64,000 nt of DNA from positions 194,373 through 258,372 of the forward strand of contig CAJNOP010000124.1 in assembly GCA_905250075.1 (NCBI GenBank), read 5' to 3'. Below, one piece after another: positions 41,394-53,832 of the stretch; position 1 is the stretch's first letter; each line of letters opens with the position of its first letter. The stretch comes from Rotaria sp. Silwood1. Taxonomy: Eukaryota; Rotifera; Eurotatoria; Philodinida; Philodinidae. The notes beneath the pieces are model-generated. The model worked only from the letters and a program-made list of their open reading frames with translations. It did not search any database and was not told where the DNA came from. Position numbers and translations under genes: made by a program.

Positions 41394-44300
41394 TCTTTTT
41401 ATTATCTATTCCATACTTATTATAAATATCTATGATTATTTCTTTATTCAACTGAATTTTTCACCAAAATTATTAAGTTCTTCATATGCCTGTCATGATA
41501 CACCATCATGTGCTGCTAAAAATGGTTTATTAACAAATCAAAAAGTCACAATAAATAAAAATTTTTCAAAAAATGCATTTTTTTCTGCTTTATATACTGA
41601 TAACTATTTACTTGGTGCGCTTACTCTTGGTTATACAATAAAAAAACATCATCCAAATCATCCAATGTATATGATTTATTTTCAAGACAGATTATACAAT
41701 GAAAAAACATTTTGTGCTTTAGGAATAATTGGATGGAAATTAATGAATGTTAAACAAATTTCATCAGTACCTGGTACACATAAAAAATATATTGATCAAG
41801 TAAGAATTTACAAGAAATACTTTTGTAAAAAATAATAAACATTTAATGTTGATGTTTTTGTTAGGAGAAGAAACGATACTTCTAATATTGACAGAAATAT
41901 CATTAAATATTGAAAATTAACGAATGAAATCTTCTCATGAATATTAAGACGATATTTGATAAAAGTAAAAGAGTAAATAAACTAAAGCGACTAAAATTAA
42001 TTCGATCTCTGAGAAGATTACTAAAAGACATCGAGAAGTGTTTCAAGTTTTTATAGATGTTCATTGATCAATTAGAAACGGGGAAAAACTAACAAAGCAT
42101 ATCATAGAATAAGCCTTAGCGACAGTTTTTGATAACACAATACCAATGATCTCTTGATAAACAATTATTTTGTATTAGCTACGATCAAATAAAGTGATTG
42201 TGTGTATAAAGATTACCAATTGTTCATGAGTCTGACTTTGACGAACAAGGATTTTAATCATACATGATAAATTTCATGCAAAATTTTAATGTCATTAAAT
42301 TGATATTTTCTTCATTATCAGAACCTAATGATAATTCATTATGAAGTGCATTGAATGAGACTAAGCAGAAATGATTATACAGAGATTATATAAATATTCA
42401 TACAATTGATAGAGCTTGGTCAAGGTCTCGTGTTTCTTCATATATACCAAGGCTTATTCTAATTGATCGATTATTCCCTGACACTAATCCAGGAGAATTG
42501 GTATTGAGTCAACCATGGAAATAACTTACGCAGGTGCTGATTATGACATTGGTATGATTAAATTTGGACGAAGTCATTAGGTTGTGAAGATACAGAATAG
42601 GCCATATATGACCCATTCATTTTGAATGATATAAATCTTGAATTTATTGTTAATTTGATTTTCTTTTGCATTGTCTCGTCGTTATATTGTCTCTATAAAG
42701 CTAGAAACCTACTTATCATGAATTATTTTTTGAAAAATGAGTCATTTCTGAGATTATATATGGTTAGATACTTGCAGAGATGACTCTTTTTTTTTGGATT
42801 GAAACTAGATCTTTCATTCTCAGGATCGTATCGAAATCGCTAGTCTTCATTTTCTTTTTATAATATGAAATCATTGGTTCTGATTTCGATTCGAAATCAT
42901 TCATTCTTATTGTTAAAATCTTGCCTAGATGAAAAGTCATAACAATAGCTACAGATTTTTATCTTTTATTGATAAGGAGCTATTTAAAAACGGTCAGCCA
43001 TAGAATGCTTCTTGACTGGCTATTAGTTTCATGTCACTCACTACAAATGAATCAAAAGAATGAGCCAAGTTATCATGAAAAATGCTGCTGCCACATCTGT
43101 AATCAGGAAATATTTGAAAACTACCCTGCATCTAGATTATATCCATAGTAATATAAACCAACCTGACAAATATTAGAGTAATTAGTCTGTGTAACTAGAT
43201 AAAAAACAAACTTTTGTCCCTTTTTTTTGTCGACATATAAATCTTAGCCAATGAACGATGAAAAGAAGTTTAATCTTTTACAAATATGTAGCTTATTGAA
43301 AAATTCTACACAATAGTTGGAAGCCAACTCGATTCAATACTTTATTACTCCAAATAGGTAGTTTCTATGAATGAGTCAAAAAATGACCTGATAGGAGAAC
43401 TACTTCAATGAGGATGTCTGGAAAATCAAGATCCTTCAAAACCGTTTTTCTGGCATCCATTTGAAGCTTTAATTTATAGAAGGCGTTAAACATGGTGAAA
43501 TCATTGAAATTTTTCATAAAAACAAAGAAAAAAATGCTTCCTGGGACTTCTGTAAATCGAATGCAATTCGATGAAGTAACGTCATGAAGACAGGTGAGAC
43601 ATCTCATTTTGTTCTATCATGTAAAGCCATTTCCAAAAAGCTTCAAATGTATGCTAGAAAACTCGTTTTGAAGGTCTTGGTTTTCCACATATTGTCATCT
43701 AAGCAGTTTTATTGACGTTTTTAGGTTCATCAATTCCGATAGAAAATTCTTTTAGCTACCCAAATGTTTTTTTTTTTGGATTCTTCTTAGCTATTACCAT
43801 CGAGAATCTACTCTCAACTTGATATCATATATCCTCGTGGCCAAAATAAACGGAACACCTTGTTTTTTTTAGTTATGCATCTTTGCCTTGTTCGATTTAT
43901 CTGAAATTTTCATCAAAGATACATCATTCATTACTTGACTCACAGTAAAAATTTCAGCTAAATGTTACGAGCCATTGCTAAGAAAACTAAAAATATGTAT
44001 TATGTACTCATATAGCAGTAAAACCAAAATTTGTTGTTTTGCTGACTTTTGTGCAATTTTAAATTCCATTTCGAGTTCAAGGTGATAGTCTGTTAACCCT
44101 GATGCATGACAAAATACAGAGACATCTTAAGAAGTTTCTGTATTTTGTCATATATCAGGACTAACAAACTATCACCTTGAACTCGAAATGGAATTTAAAA
44201 TAGCACAAAAATCAGCAAAACAACAAATTTTGATTGCACTGCTATATGAGTACATAACACATATTTTTAGTTTTCTTAGCAATGGCTCGTAACATTTAGC

Positions 44301-45000
44301 TGAAATTTTTACTGTGAGTCAAGTAATGAATGATGTATCTTTGGTGAAAATTTCAGATAAATTGAACAAGGCAAAGATGCATAAGTAGAAAAACAAGGTG
44401 TTCCATTTATTTTGGCCACGACGATATATTATTTCATATTAGTTTACAAAATTAATTCTTTGGAATATGACACAATTCGATTCAATTGTTTATCTTGATT
44501 GTGATACAGTTGTTTTAAATGATGTTTCTCATTTACATGAACTTGTTATGGAACCATGGCGAACTGGTTTCGAATTTGCTGCTGCAACAGATGATTGGCG
44601 TGGAATATATATTAATAAATTTAATGCTGGTGTATTTGTTCTTCATCCATCACAACCTGTTTTTAATGAGCTTATACGTACATATACAATACCAGGAAAT
44701 TATCATCCCCATTATGCTGAACAAGAATTTCTTAATCAATTTTTTCGTCTTCGTTATTTACAACTACCAACAACTTATAATATGAATATGGCTATTTATT
44801 CTCGTAATCAATATTTATGGGAAACATTGAAACCAGATTTTAAAATTGTACATTTTACACAAAGAAAACCATTTTTATCAAATGGAAAAAGTACACGAGG
44901 ATATGAAGGTGTTTATGAATTATACTATGAAGTTTATAATGATTTTCTTAGAAATGCAAATGTATCTTTACTTCGAACATCTTGTTATATGATTCTATAA
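41394..45000 (+). CDS. GT8 glycosyltransferase, glycogenin-like, membrane-anchored; 5' end lost in gap
   Basis: Exons 41394-41799 (5' partial) and 44443-45000, joined in phase 0 by a 2.64-kb intron. GT8 enzymes transfer a sugar from a UDP donor; glycogenin-like members use UDP-glucose or related donors. The first exon begins with a hydrophobic stretch (about LFIIYSILIINIYDYFF), likely a Golgi-type signal anchor, then a linker with two Cys, then the fold start NAFFSALYTDNYLLGALTLGY. The second exon has FTKLILWNMTQFDSIVYLD, the metal-binding DxD in LDCDTVVL, FNAGVFVLHPS, and HFTQRKPF, matching the family's C-terminal HFxxxKP motif. The intron carries a 600-bp palindromic transposon that ends about 14 nt before the acceptor. 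The start codon is not in the window sequence. No inactivating change is visible in the part present. Confidence 0.88.
43829..44428. mobile_element. 600-bp near-perfect palindromic MITE with Tc1/mariner-like ends
   Basis: Two arms of about 295 bp (about 43831-44127 and 44133-44428) are near-perfect inverse copies around a centre near 44130. Ends read TCGTGGCCAAAATAAA then GGAACACC, like Tc1/mariner terminal repeats, with TATATA on both sides fitting a TA target. No ORF. High arm identity implies recent origin or arm-to-arm correction. It lies in the GT8 intron. Confidence 0.88.
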
Positions 45001-45200
45001 AAAAATTTGAAAGTAAATAAATTTGTGAAAAGTGTGTGAATCACATCAGAATATTTTAGTTCTATAAAGAGAGTTTTTTGTCTGTACTTGCAATTCTGTA
45101 AAACAATACTTAGGGCACTCCAAAAGTAGTAGTGGAGATACTGTCATTCCTTATAAAAAGCTTTAAAAACCTTTTTCTTTATATAGTCTGATAGGGCTTT

Positions 45201-45411
45201 GGTTTGGATGTGGATGTTGGTAGGTGTGGGTGGATGTGGGTGTGGGTGTTGGTAGGTGTGGGTGGGTGGGTGTGAAGGGGTATGCGTGTGGGTGTGGGTG
45301 GGTGGATGTGGAGGGGTATGCGTGTGAGTGTGGGTGTGAGTGTTGGTGTGTGTGTTGAGAAGCAAAACACCCACACCCACACTCACACACACCCACACCC
45401 ACACCCACACC
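45201..45411. repeat. Telomere-like hairpin, long G arm
   Basis: A G-rich arm of about 158 nt with TGTGGG, TGTTGG, TGTGGATG and GGGTATGCG variants. The spacer is only about 7 nt (AGAAGCA), then a C-rich arm (45366-45411) CACCCACACCCACACTCAC and similar. Confidence 0.9.
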
Positions 45412-45486
45412 ATCTTTTACTCTCAAACTAATACGCATGTTGTCGATGCAGATGGATATGACTGTGAATTTTCTCATTATCTACAA

Positions 45487-45610
45487 CCCACGCGCACATC
45501 CACACCTACACGCACCCCACATCCAGACCCACACCTGCCGATATCCATATCTCACACCCACGCCTACATTTCACACATACGCCCGCAGCCGCATCCTCAC
45601 CCAACCTAGC
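45487..45610. repeat. Degenerate CCCACA-type stretch
   Basis: C-rich units (CACACCTACACGCACCCC, ATCCAGACCCACACC, CACACCCACGCC) interspersed with other bases. No matching G-rich arm directly precedes it, so it is either an eroded arm or a separate CA-rich relic. Confidence 0.6.
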
Positions 45611-46118
45611 CACCCCACCTTGATCGGAGGATACTTTCTAGCCAGCAGCGCAACCCTTTAGATAATCCCTCAGCTCCATTCATCGTCAAAACATTCACAT
45701 TTTTCATCGGTTAGAGAATTCAAGCTTTCACAAGCAATAAAAAAACAGAGGAAAAAAGTTCTATTTAAGAAATTCTTCACCATAGATAATATGGCAAGAT
45801 CATCTACCCAAAACCAGCGATGCCTTCGATTACGAAATCTCGCAGACTGATGATGGTTTTATCATCATACTTTTATAATTTGCATCTTCAATAGCGTTGC
45901 GTTTGAGTTTTTTCCTCTGATTCACAAATGCTTCAATCAAATGCTGAGCCAATGATGGACAAGAGATCGGTAGTGAGACTGGATCCTTATCACGCTGAAT
46001 GACGATACTATTTGCCACAACAGTTACTGCAGACCCTTGAATCAGAGAAACATACACCGCCCATGGAAGCCACATATGACTTTTCGTCTCCAGAAATGCC
46101 TTGATGAACTGCTCGCAA

Positions 46119-46306
46119 GGGTGTGGGTGAGTGTGAGGTGTGGGTGGGTGAGTGTGAGGTGTGGGTGTGGGTGTCGGTGTCGGTGTGAGTGGGTGTGTGG
46201 GTGTGGGTGTGAAGGTGTGGGGTGTGGGTGTGGGTGTGGCTGCTTATCTATTGTTCTCAATCCACACCCAGACCCACACACCCACCCACCCCACACCCTA
46301 CCCATA
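46119..46306. repeat. Telomere-like hairpin abutting a broken transposon end
   Basis: The G arm at 46119-46240 has GTGTGGGTGAGTGTGAGG and TGTGGGTGTGGG. About 20 nt of spacer follows, then a C arm at 46261-46306 (CCACACCCAGACCCACACA and on). The C arm runs directly into the truncated GTAC element. Confidence 0.9.
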
Positions 46307-46370
46307 CTCGGTACGCTGCTAGAGCTTTCTCAATACATGGGTATCCTGTGCTCAGTACTTTCTCTAGGGA
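46304..46370. mobile_element. Terminal fragment of the GTAC-rich element
   Basis: Reverse-complemented, this reads TCCCTAGAGAAAGTACTGAG, then GATACCCATGTATTGAGAAAG, matching the left end of the 36239-37045 element for about 65 bp. Similarity ends where the CCCACA array begins. Confidence 0.8.
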
Positions 46371-47401
46371 ATGCAGTTTCCTTCAGTAAAGTAGGTCGCT
46401 TTGTCTGAACGATACATAATAGAAGCCTGCGATTTGCATAACCTTAGGGAGTGTAAGTTGGTCTATCGAAACCACTTTTTTTACAAGAAACATGTAAGAG
46501 AAGTTACAGAAATGCAGCAGTTGAATTGTACATGGAATTATTGCCCAAACCTTGCTTTTCATACTGGCGAAAACGGTAACTCTCTGTCTGATCCTTATCA
46601 ACAAAGTAAAATACTCAAGAAACATAGAGGTGTCTTATATTTTGAAATAGACAGTAGTAATAGTACTGTATCAGCCTGATATTTCTACAGTCATTAGTAA
46701 AAACAAATTGTGCATTTGTAAGAAAATCCACAAATAATCTATCGTGCCAGAATATTCACGAATAAATGCAAAAAGATATCGAAATTAAACTTACAGTTAA
46801 CCCTATTGCTGGAAACTTTATATTGTTTTGTCATCGATTTATGATACATTTGTGAGGATAGCTCGATTTCACTGTTTTAAGATAACAAGAATAGATAAAG
46901 AACACATGAGATAAGAATGATGAAGTTATTCATGTTTAATATATGGAATAATCGTTAAGTAATTTGCAAAGATAAATGTATTCATTAAAGCAATAATAGC
47001 CATCCAATTGACTTTCATATCTACACTAACAAGAAACAACTTCTATTGGCATAATGCATTTGTCACGCATTTGTTCCAGTTATATTCATAGTAAAGCTCA
47101 TTCATCGATAGTGAGAAAGATTGAATTTTAAAACCAAGTTATTGTTAAATGACTTTTAGTTCATCAAATTAGACTTTTTATATCTTGTTACATCTAAGCT
47201 CATAGCAATCATTCATACAATTACAACATTTATTTTATATATTTTACTATTTATTATATATGATTGTCATGAATAGTTAAAGTTTATTTTCAAAAGAAAT
47301 ACAACATCAAAGAAATAAAATGATTTCTAATGGCTCATCCAAGCGTTGTTCATTGTTAAAACCAAAATTAATATTGAAATTTTAAAATATGTAAGTCTAA
47401 A

Positions 47402-48410
47402 CTAATTGGTTCGGATAGTCCTCCTGCTCTCTATTTGAACGACTGCTGGGAATCGTGTGGATGCTTGTGGTTGTTGATGGAGAATATTTTCTGGAAATAC
47501 TTTTTTAACGTCGATTATGGACACAAAGCAAATGAAAGAAAATAGAAAAGTAATAAAATAGCAAAAAAAGTAAATATACGGTATTATATCAGCTCCAATG
47601 TTCGACGGCAGACCACATAGAGGAGCAATATATATAACAGTGAGTGGAAAATTAAGAGAGAAATTCGGAACAGAGAGTGCCATGAGCTGAATTGTCATCT
47701 TTCGTTGTTTACGCCATTGAATTCGTTGACGTATACGATATTTTTGCCAGATTACTCGACCAAGGAAAGCTAAAGTAATAAATGGTTCGAGAAGAGGTGG
47801 CATGATAATATTAACAAATAGTTCCCACATATACAAATTTTCGTCATTTATATAACAGGCAGAGTAACCACAATACATAGATGTATAATCATACATATTT
47901 TCACATGGATAAAATAAATAGACATATATATAATAAATAAAAATATATAAAGTAATGGAAAATAATGGTATATAATGTGTAAATATTCTTTTTTTTTCTT
48001 GTTGATATCCATTGATCATGAAATACAATAATATGCCGTTCAAAAGCCATCCAAACCATAAGAATTCCTGCTCCATTATACAGGCCAACATCGGCAAAAT
48101 ACCAGATTAGGCAAGTCGATGGATTTGCTGGAATAACAGCAGAATGCACAATGTAGTTAAGATAAAATGGAACATCAATCAATTGAATGGGCAAACCAAG
48201 AACAAGCAAAATGACCAGAACATGATTTTTAATGCTTGACCGTGCTTTTCGATTGATAAAAATGTAAAACAGGACAATAAATGTAGATAAAATAGATACG
48301 ATGTTGAATGGAAGAAGAATCCAAAAGCGAGCAACAGGTGATAACATGCTATCAGAACTACCACCAGATGAACTGTTGTTGGAGTCATTGAAACTTTGAT
48401 TGTCAGACAT
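47402..48410 (-). CDS. Rhodopsin-like (class A) orphan GPCR with a homopolymer frameshift
   Basis: Read from 48410 (ATGTCTGACAATCAAAG) to the stop at 47402. Two overlapping frames together encode seven hydrophobic segments. TM1 (FWILLPFNIVSILSTFIVLF), TM2 (VILLVLGLPIQLI) and TM3 ending in MAFERHIIVF, where ERH stands for the DRY motif, are in the first frame. TM4 to TM7 (from IPLFSITLYIFIYYIYVYLF to FFCYFITFLFSFICFV) are in the second. The switch occurs in a run of nine T on the + strand (47989-47997); eight would restore one frame. The N terminus is Ser/Asn-rich with sequons, and Cys residues after TM2 and before TM5 fit the usual disulphide. Likely a peptide- or small-molecule-type plasma-membrane receptor; ligand unknown. 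The break may be a sequencing error in a homopolymer or a true lesion. Confidence 0.82.
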
Positions 48411-48939
48411 TTCAAGACGTTTTCAAATAATCTAAAATTGTATTTATATGAAAGTCAGAAGAAGGTGTTAAGTAAGCATAATTGGAATAAGAGATGTAAA
48501 TCGAAACTTCATTCTGTTGGAGAAATGATCGATACTATTAATTTAGCGATCTTGTGTTATAGACTCAGAATTGTCAACGATAATAGGTACCTTAAATTTT
48601 GATAGTTCTTAATATAAGAGAAAATTTTTAGACAACTAAACTTTCAATATTTATACTTTACTTTGTAACTCCAACATTGAGTTCCTTCTATAATTGAACA
48701 CAATGATGTATCCTGCAGAGATCTTCACAGTGTATGTAATGCTTGTTATTCTTCAAAACATTTCTCTTATTTCACACTAGATAGAAAAAGTGGTAAAAGA
48801 AAAGAATCTAGAATGCAGTATTAATGATTTCATATTCAATGAGACAGTTATCACTTTTTTTTCTGTTAAAACAATATTTATAAGAGAAAAAGTGGAGTAA
48901 GTTTTTTCCAGGTAAACTAATATTTAGTGCCATTAGAAC

Positions 48940-49097
48940 TAGTGGCGTAACCAAGGGGTGGCCAGGAGAGGCTCAGCCCCACCACCCAAGAAACTTGCTC
49001 CAGCCAAATTCCATTTCGAGCCCCACCATCGAGCAGAATTTCAGCAGCTGAGCCCCATCACCACCCCATCACCAAGCAAATTCTGGTTACGCCGCTA
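48940..49097. mobile_element. 158-bp hAT-type MITE with perfect 8-bp target duplication
   Basis: Ends TAGTGGCGTAACCA and its inverse (GGTTACGCCGCTA) flank a GC-richer centre with repeated AGCCCCACCA motifs. The 8 bp ATTAGAAC is present at 48932-48939 and again at 49098-49105. An 8-bp duplication and GTGGCGTAACC-type ends are hallmarks of hAT elements. Confidence 0.9.
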
Positions 49098-52096
49098 ATT
49101 AGAACAACATTTTCTTTTCGTCTATAGCCTCAAAATGTGTATTGACATGATCATTTATATAAGAAAGAATTTTTTCAAAACTGAGTTCGAAACTTTTCCA
49201 TCATGTATAACATTTTTCAAGAAGAATGAATTACGTATGAAAACTGATATGGAAGAACAACACTATCGAAAAGAACAGCACCATGTGTGTATCAATACTA
49301 ACATTCAAATAAAATTATTTTATTGTAGATGACAGTCTGGTTTGTAACACTTCTGAACAATTATGGATAAAAAAAACTAACATAGTGTTTGATCTAATTT
49401 TATATTTAAATTTTGAATTATTTTAGAAGAGAAGAGATCAACTTTTATTTCATCTAGGGGAGGAACGAACAATCAAAACAATTCGAATCGATAGACCTAA
49501 AATTTATCAAGTGCAAAAATAAAAAGAAATTTAATTCTTTTACTAGTCAACTTTCTGTGTATTTCTTTCTAAATCTTCAATAATTTGTTCATTTTTTTAG
49601 TTGACATTTATTAGTTGTCTTCATTCAAACATGAGAAATTATTTCAGTCAGTTTTTAAGTAGGTTTTATGAGTGGTCGAATCCAACTTGGCTGTTTTCCA
49701 TGAATGTGACATTGCATAATATCACTGAGAAAATAGAAAATTCGATATCTCTGAATTTCTATTAAAGCTGGTCGTTCGAGTTAGAATTCTTACGATTTAT
49801 TTATCAAAAAAAAAATAAACAATGTAGTGCTTTGATGATATCAACATTAATCGAAGATATTCGTTCGATTAATTTCATGGCAGAGTAATATCACTTTAAA
49901 TCACATTGCACAGCACAATTAATCAATATTCGAAAAAGAAAATGTTTAAGGAATATTATCTCGTAATCTATAAACATTGAAACTCAAAGAGAAAACAACA
50001 AAAATCTAGTTGTAAAATATCTTGTTATATAAATTAAATCTATTTAATCAAAATAGACAATAAAGTATTCTATTTTAGAATGAGTGCATTTATAGAAAAA
50101 AGTACTTTTTAGTTTTACTACCTAGTTTAAACTCTATGAATAGACATTATTATTTAACTACATGTCATAATAATTTTCAAAGATTCTGCTTTTACTTTAC
50201 TAATTTGCTACTTTATATGATATGCCATGCTATAAGCATAGGACGAAATGATAATAGAAGAAATCGAATAATAAATTTCTATGAAAATAAATAATTATAT
50301 TTTATTTTTTAGAATATCTTAAAATATTTAAATAAAATATAACAGAACATTTTTTGATAGCTTATAGTTAATAAGTGATACAAAATCAATTAGTTTATTT
50401 TCATATTTTATTTCTTTCTTATAAGTATGATATGAGCATCGTCAGGGATGCAGAATATGCCGTTAAAATGAAAACTAATTTTTCAGAGATTTCTTCTATT
50501 CTTGCAGTGGAAACATCTATCTCTTAATATGCATGTTTTTTAAAAGAAATGAAGCGATGACAAAGTTACTATATGCTAAAAATAATGTTATTTAAAGAAC
50601 CAATAATAATTTAATCTTTGATTGATCTAGATAATTTTAGTAATAGTTCATATATTAGAAAAGATTTATAACAATTAAATTAAAAGAAAAATCAGTTTTA
50701 CTAAAATGTAATATTCACACACCTGATCTTGCTTTTGATCGTTAACTCTTAAGATAAGAAAAATTTGAAAAAAACAAAACAAAATATTTCAGATGAGTAT
50801 TCCTTACGCTTTTATGATTACTAAGAACAAGAATCTTAAGTGATTATAATTATACTTATCTGTCATCTTGTGTCGAATGAATGAATTTGAAATAATGCAT
50901 GTGATATGAGATTTTGTCATGTGAAAACTTATTCATACTGACATCATCAAAGCTGCTTTCGTTTTTTTTATAACTTGTCATTCTATAACTGTAGTATTAA
51001 CGATAAAAAAGAACATCTTCTTTTTTAAATTATGTCGAAAACTAATCGAGATACTAAGAGATCTAAACTTTTTTAAATTGAACATTAATTTATCATTGAC
51101 TTTATCACAAACCTAACAGAACGAGAAAAATCATCAAGAATTTATTTTATTATTTATAGTGAAAATAACTGGAATTACATTCTAAGGGTCTACGATATAA
51201 TTATGTACATAAAACAACTAATATTCGAATATCAGTTATATAGAAGACAGATACAAGCAATGCTTTGACAGAAACTTTCTATAAATATGGTTTTCTATAG
51301 CTACTTTGTTGCATAGAAAATAATTAACTGACCTTATTCTTCTCTCGATAGATAAAATAATCACCTATTTATAAGTAAAAACAAGTAATGTAATCGTCAT
51401 TAATACAAACTAAATAACGATTGATAATGATCAATAGAGACAATAATGGTTAGCTGAACTTCTAATTTTGATTGGATTGAGATTGTCAATAATCATTTAA
51501 TGATGTTCTATATAAGATATTCATATATATTTGGATAAAATAATGAGAATTTTCTAATTAGATGATGTTGCATTTATTGGGAGATTTTTCTTCTATATTT
51601 AGAAATTATAATTTTTTTCTTGAAACTGTGAAAGGATTATGTGTGACCTTCATATTCCCAATATAATCGTCAAACAATTTAATTTTAGTAATTCTTTTTC
51701 ATAGGCGTTGAATTTATCCACAATGAAAAAGAAGAACAAAACCTACTGAGATAAACATTAATTAAGAATAACATCAATTTGAAACTTTGTATGAATATTG
51801 GATAAAAATGAATAATGACAAATACTTCATTGGAGTATATATTAATGGAAACCATAACATTTATTATCACTAGATTTATTGCCTAATTATCTAACTAAAT
51901 GAGGTCAAAAAGAACAAAAGATGATAATTATTTTAAATGAAATGAATAAAGACTGAAGTAGTTTTCATTGATTAAACTGGTCGAAATAATAACACAGAAA
52001 ATTATACATTTGAAAGTCGTAACAAAATGTGCTTATCTAAATCTACTTGAAAAATAGGAGGCACGAAAGAAAGTATGCTACAATAATCATATAGTC

Positions 52097-52197
52097 GTGT
52101 GGGTGTGGGTGTGTGTGGGTGTGGGGTGTGAGTACGAATGCCGTCTTCTACATGCTCACACCCATCCACGCCCATACCCACACCCACATCCACACCC
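52097..52197. repeat. Telomere-like hairpin
   Basis: G arm TGTGGGTGTGGGTGTGTGTG (52097-52130), spacer about 25 nt, C arm CTCACACCCATCCACGCCC and on to 52197. No flanking duplication seen. Confidence 0.88.
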
Positions 52198-53641
52198 GAA
52201 ATTTTTCAAAATAATCCAAGTTAGAACGAAGCAAGTTAAAAAGGATTGAGTTTCAGTTAATTATCTTTAACTTGACTTATCCATTTCATTTCTGATATGA
52301 TGCAGTAACTCGAAAAAAGTCTTGATTTTTCACACGAAATAAACTTTTTCGCAATTCAGCATATTTCATATGAAGACTACGTTGGTAATAGAAGTCCGTA
52401 CATCAAACTACTTTCATCACCACAAAGTTTCGCGAAAACGAGTTTTTCTCAAAAGTAGAGACAAGGACATCTCAACTAGTTCTTGTAACACATCGTTTTC
52501 ATTAAAAAAAATTGTTTTTTTTTTCTGCAAGCCATAATTTTCTGAATAATAAAGAAAAACTTTTGAGCAAAACACACATACACACATATTATAAAGCGAA
52601 GTCCCGTTTATTTCCACACGAAATTCAGCATTAGTTTTAATATTTCTTGATCAAAACAAAAGGAAAATGATCAAACTGAATTTTTGTACACTATTCATGT
52701 AATAAAAAGATAATGTTGGAAAAAAGAAATCATGGAGAAATGACATACTCGACAATCTCTCTCTGTCATTTTATCTTATAAAACATATCACATGAATACT
52801 GATCAAAGATGTAAATCTTTTCGACCGACTAATGAAACTCTTTTTGTAATTTTAATTCTAGTTCGTGGTTAGAAAGCTCTAGCTTACCTGGTACACGTTG
52901 AGCATGTAAATGCAAAAGAGAGAGAAGAAAAAGTAGAATATTGAGTAGTATGTTGAAAGAAAACAACTCAAGTGACCAGCAATCTGACCTTTTTTTGGAT
53001 GATCGTTTATTGATTTCTTATGAACTTTGACCTCAATACACACAATGACACAGACGTACATTCTCTCGCAAAACAAATAACGCATATCTTGCCGACAGAA
53101 AAAGATAAAGTGTTTGACAACATTTAAATATACTAAAGTTTACAATACTTTCTAAGTCTTTTCAGCCGCTTATAAATTGATCCCAATGAGAAAAACTTTT
53201 ACATAGGAATTTCCACAAATATCTAAATCAATGTCAGTTGAACATAATTAATTAATTCATTTATTTTCCATTTATATTTTAGTAATAATTAAGTTCAAAT
53301 AATGAGTTAAACTAATCTATAAATCATTGAGATATTAACGTCAATCAATATAAACTTCTCACATTCGTCTAATGATAATTATTAAAAAACTTCTGCTTTT
53401 CATATTTTAGTGAATATCAATGAATAGCATATAGCTAGTTGAAAGAGAGTTTATTCACACGAATCAATGAAAATAAATTGTACAGCTTGTAAAACTGTCA
53501 ATCAATTTAATGATTACAAAGACAATATTAAGTTTTTATCATTCCAATAGTATGATTGTAAATGGTTCGTTTTTGACAATTCACGACATCCTACAAATTG
53601 ACTATACAATATTTTTTTTTGGAAAATGATCAAAACTACGA

Positions 53642-53827
53642 GTGGACAACCATATAACTTTTTTTGACTATACTTTACGTGATAATCCTCTCCCTCAACA
53701 AACTACTGGATCCGATGGATTACCAGCGAATTTTGCAAACAGGATTTTTGGATTTATCAAACAATATTGTATTCAGTTGGCTGAAGATAATTTAAAGGCA
53801 AAATATACAAAATTTATTCTCATATAA
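53642..53827 (+). pseudogene. Unassigned gene fragment convergent with the F-box gene
   Basis: An open stretch of about 60 codons with protein-like composition (ITFFDYTLRDNPLPQQ, GSDGLPANFANRIFGFIKQY) and a stop at 53825-53827, 5 nt from the last codon of the F-box gene on the other strand. No ATG-led start or good acceptor was found, so it is probably a 3' remnant. Family unknown. Confidence 0.3.
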
Positions 53828-53832
53828 ATTTG

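Larger units (their letters stand above)
45001..47401. other. Intergenic repeat region between GT8 and GPCR
   Basis: This contains two telomere-like hairpins (45201-45411, 46119-46306), a degenerate CA-rich stretch (45487-45610) and a truncated GTAC element end (46304-46370). ORFs at 45830-46075 (minus) and 46401-46679 (plus) have mixed amino-acid composition but no recognisable domain; they may be remnants. Confidence 0.55.
48411..53620. other. AT-rich intergenic, few features
   Basis: About 5.2 kb between the GPCR start and the F-box gene region. It holds a hAT-type MITE (48940-49097) and a telomere-like hairpin (52097-52197). The rest (notably 49600-52080) is AT-rich with only short uninformative frames. 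Confidence 0.65.

Noticed and set aside
49600..52080. Looked for genes in the long AT-rich stretch
   Set aside because: Only short frames without motifs or credible splice sites; treated as intergenic.
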